64,000 bases of DNA from a virus. The DNA is taken from positions 81,923 through 145,922 of the IMG/VR virus record IMGVR_UViG_3300021365_000004; one strand, 5' to 3'. Shown one piece after another: positions 23,044 through 32,799 of this stretch. Numbering within the stretch: position 1 is the first letter of the stretch; every line of letters begins with the position of its first letter. A program made the translations under genes and the position numbers. The notes under the pieces were generated by a model. It was not told where the DNA came from, made no database searches, and worked only from the letters and a program-made list of their open reading frames with translations.

Positions 23044-24384
23044 TTAACCTAATGGTTTTAGTTTAGTTATTGCTTGAGTGTACTGTTGCATGTCGGGAGC
23101 AAGTAGTGGTTCTTTCTTTTCATCAAGTTCCCCTGTTCCTTCTTCTACAATAGTATCCTCAACTAGTTTATCACTTTCTTTTGGAAAGTAAGCTTCAGCG
23201 ATTTCTGCAATCTTCTCAGCGAAGTCTGCTTCATCTTTGAAGTCTACACCATTAGATAATGATTCTAGCTTCTCTTTTTGTGACTCGGACAAACTGTCAC
23301 CAGCTGCCTTAACCACGTTACTTCTCTTGAGGGCATCTAACTCTTCTGTGATATCAATATTTTTACTGACTTCACCATCAAGCTTTTGCTCCATCTCATC
23401 GAGACGATTTGCGAGTTCATCGATAACGTTGTACTTATCTTCTGGCACGTCAACATAGTGTTCTGTGAACAATGTTTTCAAACCATCGATGAAGTTCTCT
23501 GTCATCTCTGCTCTCAATCCTCTTTCTATTGCAAGTTCGTTTTCTTTCGTCCACTCGTCTGCAACATATGAAAGATATTTGTCAACGCCTTCTGCGAGGT
23601 CAGCTTTGACTTTTTCCACTGAGGATTTTAATTCTTCTGAATATTGGGTTTCTAAAGACTCTTTAATCTCTTCTACTTTAGATGAGACTGCAGCCTTGAA
23701 GATAGTTCTTGCTTTCTCAGCACTTTCTTCTGAAAGGTCTAGTGCTTCAGAGATTTTAGATAGGTCGTCTTCTACTTCAATCTCGACTAGGTTTGCTTCG
23801 AGCTCTGCAGAAGTTTCTTCGTCAACGATTTCCTCTTTGACTTCTTCTTCCTCTTCTTCCTTTTCAGACCACTTTTCAGCAAGTTCTGCAACTGCTTCTT
23901 CGTCCATAGACTTTAGTGATTCTACAATTTTTCTAGCTACTTCTGCTTTAGTCAAGGTCTCGTCAACTTCGTCTTCTGAAATAGAACTGAATCTACTTTG
24001 AAGTTCTTCCTTAGTCATTTCCTTCATGTTGTTGACGATAGCTTTGATTGATTCCATTTTTGTTGCCTTAACAACATCTTTAGACTCTTCTTCTTCTGAA
24101 ACTTTTGCAAGTTTAGGTTGACTGTCACCTTTTCCAGCATTCTTTTGATGTGCATCACCACTAACTGGTTTCACATTCTCTGCTTTCTTTTGTGCATCAA
24201 CTGCTTTGTCAACAGGATTTTCTTCGGGTTTGACGACTTCAGCTTTACCGCTTTCGATTTTCTCGGCATCTGATGAACCTTGCTTAACAGGTTTCGCGTC
24301 ACCTTTTTGAGCACCGTCTGTAGGTTGCTTCTCTTCAGAAACTTCTACTTCTGTACTTTCTAGGTTATTTTCTAACTCTGCCAT
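23044..24384 (-). CDS. 22: Prohead core scaffold gp22
   Basis: 446 residues in the gp22 position between gp21 and gp23. It is highly charged and helical, with a Glu/Lys/Ala/Ser-rich N-terminal half (SDAEKIESGKAEVVKPEEN) and acidic runs (EKEEEEEEVKEEIVDEE), then a long coiled coil (LFTEHYVDVPEDKYNVIDEL). The C-terminus (LLAPDMQQYTQAITKLKPLG) matches the usual gp22 end. Scaffold is degraded by gp21 during head maturation. Longer than T4 gp22 (269) because of the charged N-terminal extension. Confidence 0.87.
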   Translation of the reverse strand: MAELENNLESTEVEVSEEKQPTDGAQKGDAKPVKQGSSDAEKIESGKAEVVKPEENPVDKAVDAQKKAENVKPVSGDAHQKNAGKGDSQPKLAKVSEEEESKDVVKATKMESIKAIVNNMKEMTKEELQSRFSSISEDEVDETLTKAEVARKIVESLKSMDEEAVAELAEKWSEKEEEEEEVKEEIVDEETSAELEANLVEIEVEDDLSKISEALDLSEESAEKARTIFKAAVSSKVEEIKESLETQYSEELKSSVEKVKADLAEGVDKYLSYVADEWTKENELAIERGLRAEMTENFIDGLKTLFTEHYVDVPEDKYNVIDELANRLDEMEQKLDGEVSKNIDITEELDALKRSNVVKAAGDSLSESQKEKLESLSNGVDFKDEADFAEKIAEIAEAYFPKESDKLVEDTIVEEGTGELDEKKEPLLAPDMQQYTQAITKLKPLG

Positions 24385-24412
24385 GTTTTTCTCCTGTTTG
24401 AGTTTACTTTTT

Positions 24413-24420
24413 TATTTATA
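24413..24420 (-). promoter_or_regulatory. Late promoter, TATAAATA, for gp22-gp23
   Basis: Exact late box 28 nt before the gp22 ATG; the leader carries the Shine-Dalgarno AGGAGAAA. Confidence 0.78.
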
Positions 24421-24422
24421 TG

Positions 24423-25076
24423 TTATAGGCTTTCAACAAACCTTTTCCATAGATTTAACTTGGTTTCTTCCAATTTATTCAGTTTTGCACCCCTTAATTC
24501 GGTTCGCATCTGCTCTGAATCAACTGCTTTCAATATACCATTAGACATAATCCACTCTACACCTTCGTATATACCTTCAACGAAGGCCTCGGGTGCAGAA
24601 GGGTCTGCAACTATATCGGCTGCTGTTGCTAATTGAAAGTCCCCTTTCACGTATTGAGCTCCACCTTTTTCTTCCAAGGAACCTAATCCTCTAGATGATA
24701 CTCCTAGTTTGGCACCGTCATCAATCAAATTTCTTACGATTTGACCGTTTGGTGTGCTCAAAATCTTTGCACGTCCCACATAATTGTTACCATCTTCTTC
24801 TAAAGATGTGATTAAGTGTGACACTTTGTCAAGATTAATAGTCGGGCCCTCGGGATGTCCGAGTTCTCCAAATGCTCTATCTTTCTCAACGAATTCTTTT
24901 CTGTAACGGTTTACTTCTTTTTCCATTATCTCTTTAGGATATACACGGCCGTTACGGTTCTTAATTTCAGACTGCATGAAAACACCTTCGATGAAGTATT
25001 CCTTCTGTCCCTTTGCGTTTTCTTCAATGACAACTGGTGTCATTTGATAATCGTTATACTCTGATATTAATTTCAT
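24423..25076 (-). CDS. 21: Prohead core protease gp21
   Basis: 217-residue serine protease that matures the prohead by cutting gp22, gp23 and core proteins. Catalytic-type motifs: His in FGELGHPEGP (H74) and Ser in LGVSSRGLG (S127/S128), with the conserved NRNGRVYPKEIME and PEAFVEGIYEG segments. It overlaps the gp68-like gene by 23 nt. The position 20-67-68-21-22-23 is exactly that of T4. Confidence 0.96.
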   Translation of the reverse strand: MKLISEYNDYQMTPVVIEENAKGQKEYFIEGVFMQSEIKNRNGRVYPKEIMEKEVNRYRKEFVEKDRAFGELGHPEGPTINLDKVSHLITSLEEDGNNYVGRAKILSTPNGQIVRNLIDDGAKLGVSSRGLGSLEEKGGAQYVKGDFQLATAADIVADPSAPEAFVEGIYEGVEWIMSNGILKAVDSEQMRTELRGAKLNKLEETKLNLWKRFVESL

Positions 25077-25362
25077 GTATTATTTCCTCTATGTTTATTC
25101 CTTCTTCAGACATGTTTGACATAATCTTTCTAATGTCTTTCATCTCTTTTTCAGCAGATTTCAAATCTTTGTAAGGTGAATCACCACTAAACAAATTCCC
25201 ATCCATATAAACATCTACTTTATTTCTTTTATTCTGTACAAAAGAAACTGAAACTTTCTTTCCACCAATCTTTAAAACATCAACCTTGAGCTCCTTTGAA
25301 CCACTAGGCAATTTTAGTTTTGCCTCGTTCAACTCAGATTGTACTGTTCTAAATGACTTCAC
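25054..25362 (-). CDS. 68: Prohead core protein gp68-like
   Basis: 102 residues beginning at a GTG (25360-25362) with the Shine-Dalgarno AGGAGAG overlapping the end of the previous gene. A basic, beta-rich part (LKVDVLKIGGKKVSVSFVQN, KVDVYMDGNLFSGD) is followed by a helical acid/base end. Assigned to gp68 by position between gp67 and gp21 and by size (T4 gp68 is 141); sequence identity is not obvious to me. Confidence 0.72.
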   Translation of the reverse strand: MKSFRTVQSELNEAKLKLPSGSKELKVDVLKIGGKKVSVSFVQNKRNKVDVYMDGNLFSGDSPYKDLKSAEKEMKDIRKIMSNMSEEGINIEEIIHEINIRV

Positions 25363-25363
25363 C

Positions 25364-25540
25364 TTACTCTCCTGTAGGTTCCTGTGGTGTATTCATCCAG
25401 TCGACTTGAGCATTAACTCTCTTCATGTCTACTGCATCTGCAGCTGCTTTCTTAATTCCATCACCGATAGAACCTTTTGCAGCTTCAAGTTGACCTGCTT
25501 CTATTTGGTCAACGATTTGTTTTGATATTTCACTACTCAT
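25364..25540 (-). CDS. 67: Prohead core protein gp67-like
   Basis: 58-residue gene between portal and gp68: ATG 25538-25540 with AGGAG upstream, TAA 25364-25366. Product MSSEISKQIVDQIEAGQLEA continues with KGSIGDGIKKAAADAVDMKR and ends WMNTPQEPTGE. The helical pattern and place match gp67 (PIP) of marine T4-like phages, a prohead core component trimmed by gp21. Confidence 0.75.
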   Translation of the reverse strand: MSSEISKQIVDQIEAGQLEAAKGSIGDGIKKAAADAVDMKRVNAQVDWMNTPQEPTGE

Positions 25541-25549
25541 AATTTACTC

Positions 25550-27088
25550 CTAAAAACCACCGAAGTCGTCATCGTCTTCGTTACCACCATCTTCATTGCC
25601 ACCTTCATCTTTAATCTGTTGGTCAATGATACGGATATCTTCTTCTGTCTGTCTCAGTATATACTTTCTAACATACTCGTCTGAATAGTATTTACCAACA
25701 TAGTCAGCTGCCTGTGAGAGAGTATCTAGTCTCTCTCTTAAAATTTCTGCATCCTTCAACTCTGTAAAATGGTTGTCGGTTGCATAATCATACAAGAGAA
25801 AGTCCTTGAATTTATCGAACTCTTCTCCTGTTACAATTTCCTTAAGTACTAATTGTGTCTTAAGAATATCTGTAAAAACTCTTCCAAACTTCTTCTGAAG
25901 TCTGTTTGTGAACTTATTAAACTTAAGTTCATCTCTAGAAATCTCTGAAGCACGACCCATGTTAAACCCATTGTCTGCTTCCATTCTAGATGATGGTACA
26001 TTAAGAGACTGATATAACTTCTTCTTAAAGTATTCTATATCATCTATATCTGCTAGGTTTTGTCCGCCTGGCAATGTAGTAATCTCTGTTCCTCTACCAC
26101 CTTCTCTTCTAGGTAACCAAAAATCTTCTAACATACTCATATGTTTTCTATCATCTTTGATTTCACCTGTATCTGCATTATAAACCAACTTGTTCTTGTA
26201 TCGGTTCATTACATCAGCAAGATACTGTTCTGCCTTTGCCTTTGGAAGGTTACCTACGTCAATGTAGAATATTCTTCTTTCGGGAGCTCTTGATATCCTA
26301 TAGATAACAAGTGCATCTTCCATCATTGATAACTGATTTGCAGTCTTCAATGCCTTGTGCAGATACCCGATGACTACATTCTTAGTGTAGTCAAGTAATC
26401 CCGAAGTCGTATATGTAACTGCCTCGGGTGCAATTCGTACAGTGTTTCCTTCAGCTGCACTGGATTTATCAAATCCCTTATCATTGAAAACGAAAAACTC
26501 TTCTATCTTAGAAATCCTTTCGACCTTAGTCTTGGGGTCTCTTTCTTTCTCAATGTTTCTGACCTTCTTAATTTTAATAGGGTCAATGTTTCTTAAATCT
26601 ACTATTCCGCCTTTAGGATTTTTAGCGTTAACGACCTTATGGAAGTATACCCTTCCATCTACGTACCATTTTCGGAAAATTTCATGAGAGTTCTGATTGA
26701 ACTTCATCATTGATAGGATGTTGTAAAACTCGTTTTGTATCTTTGTTTTGATACTATCAGAGAGTTTAACATCTCTGAGGTCGAGTGTGACTATCCTATC
26801 AGAACTATCCGATGTGATACACTCATTAACTATATCTTCGATTGCAGAATCACATTCTGGCACCAAAGATACTTCACGATATCTACGAATGAGTTCTGCC
26901 TCATTCTTGATACCACCTTCCATGTCGATGTAAGCACCGTATGCTCCACCACCCACGAAACCACTTTGTTGTTGAATGACGGGCGTACCGTCATCGTCAA
27001 CTGGTGGAACGAAAGAAGGTGCCTTCGGCAACTCCTTCGCTCTTAGTTCATCCCTTTTACGGGATATTTCAAATCCTAAAAATTCCAT
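25550..27088 (-). CDS. 20: Portal vertex protein gp20
   Basis: 512 residues. Portal dodecamer through which DNA enters. Marker segments: GFVGGGAYGAYIDMEGG, LIRRYREVSLVPECDSAIED, IVNECI, WYVDGRVYFHKVV, SQMMED-like region LSMMEDALVIYRISRAPERR, FYIDVGNLPKAKAEQYL and FWLPRREGGRGTEITTLPGG. The last two are the gp20 primer regions widely used for marine myoviruses. C-terminal acidic tail (DDDDFGGF). The ATG follows a perfect late box by 5 nt with no ribosome site. Confidence 0.97.
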   Translation of the reverse strand: MEFLGFEISRKRDELRAKELPKAPSFVPPVDDDGTPVIQQQSGFVGGGAYGAYIDMEGGIKNEAELIRRYREVSLVPECDSAIEDIVNECITSDSSDRIVTLDLRDVKLSDSIKTKIQNEFYNILSMMKFNQNSHEIFRKWYVDGRVYFHKVVNAKNPKGGIVDLRNIDPIKIKKVRNIEKERDPKTKVERISKIEEFFVFNDKGFDKSSAAEGNTVRIAPEAVTYTTSGLLDYTKNVVIGYLHKALKTANQLSMMEDALVIYRISRAPERRIFYIDVGNLPKAKAEQYLADVMNRYKNKLVYNADTGEIKDDRKHMSMLEDFWLPRREGGRGTEITTLPGGQNLADIDDIEYFKKKLYQSLNVPSSRMEADNGFNMGRASEISRDELKFNKFTNRLQKKFGRVFTDILKTQLVLKEIVTGEEFDKFKDFLLYDYATDNHFTELKDAEILRERLDTLSQAADYVGKYYSDEYVRKYILRQTEEDIRIIDQQIKDEGGNEDGGNEDDDDFGGF

Positions 27089-27093
27089 ACTAT

Positions 27094-27101
27094 TATTTAT
27101 A
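27094..27101 (-). promoter_or_regulatory. Late promoter, TATAAATA, 5 nt before portal ATG
   Basis: Exact box, spacer ATAGT, ATG at 27088. Confidence 0.8.
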
Positions 27102-27130
27102 CCACCTTAAAGTGGTGTTATTCACTGTTC

Positions 27131-27628
27131 TTAAAGAACTCTTTCCCAGTGAGAGAAGGTCAAATCAACTGTAAATTCCTCTACTGCATCTACTGTGTCA
27201 TAACCTAATGTTATTTCACCGATGTTTTTAGGGAACATGTTGAAGAACTCATATCTCGCTAGTACAGAGTCGTCTTTGTTTAACTGTTCTACAAATGCTC
27301 TACTTAATAAGTAGTCCGTTGTTGTAGCACCTTCACCACTGTCCATTGCTTGAATTTCAGTCTGCCATGCTTCTAGAGCAGTTCTTGCTGAAAATTCCAT
27401 GTCATTGATGATGGTTATTGACCAGTCTGCAAAAGTACGTTCTCCTGCTAGTTTAAGGTTATGTCCTCTAAAAGGAATGATGACTTCGCCTAAAGTTCCT
27501 GCTGGGATGTTTGCACCCTTACACATGAACTCGATATTGTTACCAGCTCTAGGTAGGAATACTCTAAATCGGTTAGCTCTTGGGCCACCACCGACTAGTT
27601 GTGCTTTAAATTGGTCTATTGTTGCCAT
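27131..27628 (-). CDS. 19: Tail tube protein gp19
   Basis: 165 residues, standard length of gp19 (163 in T4). It forms the inner tail tube around which gp18 assembles. Typical segments: NRFRVFLPRAGNNIEFMCKG, ANIPAGTLGEVIIPFRGHNL, ERTFADWSITIINDMEFSAR, EFFNMFPKNIGEITLGYDT and VEEFTVDLTFSHWER. It lies between gp18 and gp20 as in T4. Confidence 0.96.
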   Translation of the reverse strand: MATIDQFKAQLVGGGPRANRFRVFLPRAGNNIEFMCKGANIPAGTLGEVIIPFRGHNLKLAGERTFADWSITIINDMEFSARTALEAWQTEIQAMDSGEGATTTDYLLSRAFVEQLNKDDSVLARYEFFNMFPKNIGEITLGYDTVDAVEEFTVDLTFSHWERVL

Positions 27629-27639
27629 GTTTTATCTCC

Positions 27640-29634
27640 TTAAACTGCACCATATATTTCACTAAACTCAACCCCCGACCTTGCAGCCACGAAGTTAAGA
27701 GTGATAAAGTTAATACTTCTAGAAGGTTTCACAAAGATAGAACATACAAATTCGTTTCTATCGATGACTGAATCAGTGTTGTTTGTTTCGTCACAAACTA
27801 CTGAGAAATCTACTAGTCCTCTTCTGTTTTTAACATCTCTTAAGAAAGGTTCAACAGCTGCTCTAAATTGAGCTCTTGTGAATGCATCGTTGAATTCAAA
27901 GAGTTGTGATTTAGCTGCAGTTGATATTGCCTTTTCTAGGACGATGAACAGTCTTCTTACATTGATTCTGTCGAATGCAGAAGGACTTGTTAATGCAGTC
28001 TTATCACCATAAAGGATTGTACCTTGGCCTGGGAATGTTACTACTGGGTTAACTCTTGCTCTGTACAAGTCATCTCTTGATGATTGTGAAGGATTGAATG
28101 CAAGTTTTGTGATACCTAGGTATTGTCCTCTAGAGAATCCTGCTGGTGAGAACCATGCATCTCTAAGAAGGTCTGACCTTGCCATGATGCCTGCTGTGTG
28201 ACCATTAGCTGGTACGTAACAGTACTTATCATTGAATCGGTCATACTGGTATGTCCAACCGCTGTCGATTACGGCATATGAACTTGAAGACATTGTATTT
28301 GCAGTTGTAATGACGTTAGTTGCTTGTGTTGACTCTGAAGTAACACCAACAACGTCTGCACGTCTTGGAGAAACGATTGCAATACAATCCTTTCTATTTT
28401 CTGCAACTAATACTGCTTGGTTAGCAAGTGTTGTCCAGTCTGCAATTGTATCTTGGTCGACACCCAAACCGTTATCAGTTCTTGTTGAACCAACAATCAA
28501 GAATGAGATGTCATGTAAATCCCCATCTTTGAAATGGTCTTCCCATGCACCGTACTTCTGAGCTGCAGTTGGAGTTCTTCCATTTGCACCACCACTTAGT
28601 GAAGTAGTTGCTGGTAATGTTGGGAATAAGAAAGATGTTGTAGCAGATGCTAGGTGAGTTCTGTCTTGGTTTGCTGGTGTTATAATAGATGTATTATGTC
28701 CACTCCAGTATACCCATTCAGATTTGTTACCGATTACTTTCTTATAATAGTTTGAATTGTTTGCAGAATCTTTTGCATCTGATGCCATTGACACGAATGC
28801 ATATGTTTCTAAGATGCTGTGAGGTGTTCCACTGATTGTTCCATCTTCATCTGCAACTACAACGTGCATTTCGTCATTTGAACCACCAGCTGCAAGTGCA
28901 GATGCACTCTTGCCTGGAGCTTTGTCGAAAGATGCATAAAATTCCCAGTATCTATTGACTGCTGTTCCACTTGCCACTGTAGCAATTAGTCCTGTTCCTA
29001 CTGGTTGATTTAATGCTTCGACTGTGATGTTGTCTGTGTTGATTGCTGTAATTCTGTACTGTTGTGTGACTGCACCGAATGTGACGATGTCTCTTACTTT
29101 CAATAATACACCACCACCAGCTGCAAGAGTAATAACTGTTTGACCAGCTGCCTCTTCTCCACTAGTTGTAGTCGCTGCATCATTGTAATATGCATCGGAT
29201 GAAGCACATACTGAAACCTTAATTGAGTTACCTAATGCGCCTGGACATCTTGCAATCCATTGACCTACTGTTCCATTGAGAGCTCCACTCTCATATGATT
29301 GTACGTATTCGTCATGATTTTTAAGTAATGAAGCAGTTGACCCAGCACCGTTTGCACTTAACAAACCTGTGGAGTTAACTCTTACTACTCTTAAAGATGA
29401 ACCATACCTTAAAAATGCTTCTGCTGAATAGAAGTCTTCTGCTCCAGCGTTAGTATTAGCTGGTTCTGAAAACTCATCGACTAAACCCTTTGCGTCTGAA
29501 ACTGTCTTTACTTCATCAACAGGGCCCCATTGAAATGAACCAGCGAAAGCACCACTTGTGCTTGATACTGCTGGTACAACATTTGTAAGGTCAACTTCTT
29601 TGACCTGTACGCCTGGTGATACTTGAAATGCCAT
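27640..29634 (-). CDS. 18: Tail sheath protein gp18
   Basis: 664 residues (T4: 659). Contractile sheath subunit. N-terminus VSPGVQVKEVDLTNVVPAVS and GAFAGSFQWGPVDEVKTVSD are hallmark sequences; the C-terminal domain keeps DLYRARVNPVVTFPGQGTI, FDRINVRRLFIVLEKAI and FEFNDAFTRAQFR. A middle variable domain is presumably surface-exposed. Preceded by a late box and the Shine-Dalgarno AGGAG. Confidence 0.97.
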   Translation of the reverse strand: MAFQVSPGVQVKEVDLTNVVPAVSSTSGAFAGSFQWGPVDEVKTVSDAKGLVDEFSEPANTNAGAEDFYSAEAFLRYGSSLRVVRVNSTGLLSANGAGSTASLLKNHDEYVQSYESGALNGTVGQWIARCPGALGNSIKVSVCASSDAYYNDAATTTSGEEAAGQTVITLAAGGGVLLKVRDIVTFGAVTQQYRITAINTDNITVEALNQPVGTGLIATVASGTAVNRYWEFYASFDKAPGKSASALAAGGSNDEMHVVVADEDGTISGTPHSILETYAFVSMASDAKDSANNSNYYKKVIGNKSEWVYWSGHNTSIITPANQDRTHLASATTSFLFPTLPATTSLSGGANGRTPTAAQKYGAWEDHFKDGDLHDISFLIVGSTRTDNGLGVDQDTIADWTTLANQAVLVAENRKDCIAIVSPRRADVVGVTSESTQATNVITTANTMSSSSYAVIDSGWTYQYDRFNDKYCYVPANGHTAGIMARSDLLRDAWFSPAGFSRGQYLGITKLAFNPSQSSRDDLYRARVNPVVTFPGQGTILYGDKTALTSPSAFDRINVRRLFIVLEKAISTAAKSQLFEFNDAFTRAQFRAAVEPFLRDVKNRRGLVDFSVVCDETNNTDSVIDRNEFVCSIFVKPSRSINFITLNFVAARSGVEFSEIYGAV

Positions 29635-29673
29635 ACTTTTTCTCCTGTTAATGTAAAAAGTTGTTTACTGTTT

Positions 29674-29681
29674 TATTTATA
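29674..29681 (-). promoter_or_regulatory. Late promoter, TATAAATA, for gp18-gp19
   Basis: Exact late box 39 nt before the sheath ATG; AGGAG in the leader. The 29635-29717 space holds nothing else evident. Confidence 0.78.
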
Positions 29682-29717
29682 ACTTTTAATTTCCTACTAA
29701 TAGCATTATTACTATTA

Positions 29718-31304
29718 CTACATGTTTTTGTGATACCATCTATCACCTTCATTGTCTACAAACGATGCAGCCTGTTCAGTTGGTTCTCCAAATACTCCTG
29801 CTGGAAGCAAGTCGTCTTGAATAATCTTCTGTTGTTCTGCATATAACAAGTCTTTAACTTGTGTATCTGTCAAGTGATAAAAATATTCTGTGGTGATAAA
29901 CCAACTAAACATGACAACATTCATTACCATGTCATCGTGATAACCTCTATCAGCTTCGAAACTAGTACCTTTATTTATGAAGGTCATAAGTTCAGTGATT
30001 GTAGGTCTATCTACCAACTCCAATCTATGTTCTTCCAACAACTCTTTCATTGTAGAACAACCGATACGTTTAATCTTTCTCGACATTGTGACACCAATGT
30101 CTTCTGCTTTTGCAAAACCTTGAGTAAAGACGTTCTCGTACTCGATATCATAGTGTAATTGATTTGCCACCATAGCACCTTCGTTATTATTCTCAATTAT
30201 TACAATTGGTTTATTGTAAGGTGTTACAAACTTATTTATAATATCGGGGAAGAGAAGAGGACTTATCATATTGTCTCGATACACAGCAACCTGTTTGAAC
30301 GGCTGTGTGGAAACATCGAATATACTAAAAGTCGACCAATCCATTCCTCTACCCTTCGCAACATCAACTGTACAGATGTATTCGTGACCTTCTACTGGTC
30401 TATCATACATAACAAAACCATCCTTTTCATACTCTCCGTCAACTGCTTTCATCTCCAATAGTGTATTACTATTAATAAGAGTATTACCAGTTCCTAGGAA
30501 TGAGTTACCATACTCTTGTTCAAACTGTGCTTCAGATGTGTTTGCAATAGTCTGTTCTTTCCATTCATCATCTCGGCCTGGCACATCAAACCAGTTAATA
30601 AGAAAGTCTTTGTACTCTGATTGTCCGTGTACTGCACTCTCATATATTTTATGAAACATATTACCAACACCGTTTGCAGTAGAGGTAATGATGACCTTAG
30701 ACTCTTTACCCGATGTTACCACTGGATATGTTGCAGTATAGAAAGTTGCAGCGTCTTCTACGAATGCAAACTCATCTAGATATAGTAAGTTAATAGACAT
30801 ACCACGAATCGAACTTGAAGATGTCGCAGCTGCAACCACTTTACTATCATTTGCAAATTCAATTGACCCTTTGTTAAGAATCTTCACGCCTGGTTGAAGG
30901 AAAAATGGAACTGATTCTAGCATGGTAACAATACGTGCAATCATCTCTCTTGCAATTGCACCTTTGTTTGCAAGAACCGCTACAGTAACCTCGGGATGAA
31001 ATACTAGATACCACAATAAGTATGCACATGATGTGATTGACTTACCACTCTGACGTGATGCAAGAACTACATTGAATCGATTGGTGTTGTAGTGATTTAT
31101 AAGTTTGTCTTGATAACCACGGAGTTTGAATGGCACCATACCTTCATCTAGTGAGATAATCTGTGTGTAGTTTTCAATGAAATGACAAGGGTCTTCAGAA
31201 CACTTGACGTATTCTGCAAGTTCTTCTTTAGTATACTGGATATCAATCCCAGCTCTCTTGATGAGATTATTACCTAAGTACCCCTCATTTGTTGGTTGTA
31301 CCAT
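29718..31304 (-). CDS. 17: Terminase large subunit gp17
   Basis: 528 residues. DNA-packaging motor ATPase and headful nuclease. Walker A LASRQSGKS (81-89), Walker B LLYLDEFAF (173-181), coupling motif TSTANGVGN, and the RNase H-like nuclease with CTVDVAKGRGMDWSTF, IIENNNEGAMVAN and HDDMVMN near the C-terminus. The ATG overlaps the gp16 stop (TAATG). Confidence 0.97.
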   Translation of the reverse strand: MVQPTNEGYLGNNLIKRAGIDIQYTKEELAEYVKCSEDPCHFIENYTQIISLDEGMVPFKLRGYQDKLINHYNTNRFNVVLASRQSGKSITSCAYLLWYLVFHPEVTVAVLANKGAIAREMIARIVTMLESVPFFLQPGVKILNKGSIEFANDSKVVAAATSSSSIRGMSINLLYLDEFAFVEDAATFYTATYPVVTSGKESKVIITSTANGVGNMFHKIYESAVHGQSEYKDFLINWFDVPGRDDEWKEQTIANTSEAQFEQEYGNSFLGTGNTLINSNTLLEMKAVDGEYEKDGFVMYDRPVEGHEYICTVDVAKGRGMDWSTFSIFDVSTQPFKQVAVYRDNMISPLLFPDIINKFVTPYNKPIVIIENNNEGAMVANQLHYDIEYENVFTQGFAKAEDIGVTMSRKIKRIGCSTMKELLEEHRLELVDRPTITELMTFINKGTSFEADRGYHDDMVMNVVMFSWFITTEYFYHLTDTQVKDLLYAEQQKIIQDDLLPAGVFGEPTEQAASFVDNEGDRWYHKNM

Positions 31305-31723
31305 TATTCTTTATTCTTTTTTAGAAACTTTTGTAGTTCTGAAGTTGAACCTACGTATAGGTGATTGTGTTGTGTACCAATTTTCTGACCTTCTTCGTCC
31401 TTTTCTAATTCTTTAATTTTCTTCTGTAGGTCTAAAAGTTTTTCTGCAGTATCACCGACTGTTTTCAGAAGCTGCCCAGCAACTTCGTATGCACGTGGAT
31501 GTTCCGTTTCTTTTGCAACATCCAATATACCATCGATTGCATCTTGTCCACGCTCTACTAAACCATACAAGTTTTCACGAGCATATTTGTAATCGTTTAC
31601 TATGGATTCTCCCCTGTCTTTAGTAGTGGGAAGTTGTTTAGGAAGTATCTCTACCTCTTGTTTGATTTCAGTGTTGATATCTAGGATATCATCTAACTGT
31701 TTATCTATCGTATCTTTTGCCAT
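31304..31723 (-). CDS. 16: Terminase small subunit gp16
   Basis: 139 residues directly before gp17. Helical protein that recognises DNA and stimulates gp17. Segments KDRGESIVNDYKYARENLYG and GQDAIDGILDVAKETEHPRA followed by YEVAGQLLKTVGDTAEKLLD are typical of marine gp16, which form a helical oligomerisation core. Coupled to gp17 by TAATG. Confidence 0.93.
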   Translation of the reverse strand: MAKDTIDKQLDDILDINTEIKQEVEILPKQLPTTKDRGESIVNDYKYARENLYGLVERGQDAIDGILDVAKETEHPRAYEVAGQLLKTVGDTAEKLLDLQKKIKELEKDEEGQKIGTQHNHLYVGSTSELQKFLKKNKE

Positions 31724-31725
31724 TA

Positions 31726-32799
31726 TTAACTCGCATCTGTAGTCCTATCGCCTGCAAAACTTCTAGTAGAACCATCATCATAAAACGTTACTGTCTCTGC
31801 AACAACAAAGGTGTCATTGGGATTAACCGACCCAACAAACTTAAGATTGGTTTTTGCATCTAGTGTCACTGCACTTGATACTACAATACTCAATCTATCC
31901 TCAGCAATAGAGGATATAGTTGGATTCGTTCCTAAATTAGTACCGAACACTTCATCGTTTACACTTATCTTTGTATTTATTGCTGTTGGGAATGTTATTG
32001 TGGTGGACGAAGATACTGCATTTGAAACAGCTGCAAAAGCAGGTTCATATGATTTGACCTCTTTAACCAATCCACTATCTTCTATTTCACTGGTAGTGAA
32101 TAGACCACTTGCAGTCTTAACTTGTCCTTGCACTCCGTCTGATATGTATGTTCTTTCGATAACATTCTTAATAATTTCACCAGTATATACTGGGCCGAAG
32201 AAGTACAGTTTCATCTGAAACTCCAATGTGTATTCTATAACACGTCTTTCTTCGAACGTACCTTCGTATTGGTCTTCCATTGATACGGTACTTAGAATAA
32301 TTGGAACATCTCTATGGTCTGTCATAGAATCAATCATCTTCATAGTAACCGTATATTCGGGTTGGAAATATGGTAGTATTTGTTCTACTATTTGTAGTGC
32401 ATCATTCATGTTCTTTGCAAGAATTGATAGATTAAATGTTAAATTATATGGTGCTGGTTGATACTGAAATCCTCTCTTTCCTGTATCTGAACTTTCCAAA
32501 TCGGATTTAGAATGACGTATTAGTTTGTTTTGTTGTCTAGATGCATCATATTCAAACCCTGTAAGTTCGAATGCAAGTCTAGGCATACTAATTGCAGTTC
32601 TCATACCATCACCAAGGTCAGCATCTTCTGCTAGTCTTTGTAAGAACTTTTGTTTTGGCCCGTATGATATTGGTACCTTTTGTTCTGTTAGAACTGTACC
32701 ATCTGATTTGGTTTTCTTAATTGTAATGTTATTGAACAGTGTTCCAAAAATGGATACTGCTCGTTTGAAAGTTTCATTATAAAAATAGGTACCGAACAT
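31726..32799 (-). CDS. 15: Tail sheath stabiliser / tail terminator gp15
   Basis: 357 residues. gp15 caps the tail and joins it to the neck. N-terminus MFGTYFYNETFKRAVSIFGT, FNNITIKKTKSDG, VPISYGPKQKFLQRL and MPRLAFELTGFEYDASRQQN match gp15. The C-terminal 100 residues are a beta-rich extension beyond T4 length (272), with ASSTTITFPTAINTK-like repeats. It overlaps gp14 by one base. Confidence 0.95.
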   Translation of the reverse strand: MFGTYFYNETFKRAVSIFGTLFNNITIKKTKSDGTVLTEQKVPISYGPKQKFLQRLAEDADLGDGMRTAISMPRLAFELTGFEYDASRQQNKLIRHSKSDLESSDTGKRGFQYQPAPYNLTFNLSILAKNMNDALQIVEQILPYFQPEYTVTMKMIDSMTDHRDVPIILSTVSMEDQYEGTFEERRVIEYTLEFQMKLYFFGPVYTGEIIKNVIERTYISDGVQGQVKTASGLFTTSEIEDSGLVKEVKSYEPAFAAVSNAVSSSTTITFPTAINTKISVNDEVFGTNLGTNPTISSIAEDRLSIVVSSAVTLDAKTNLKFVGSVNPNDTFVVAETVTFYDDGSTRSFAGDRTTDAS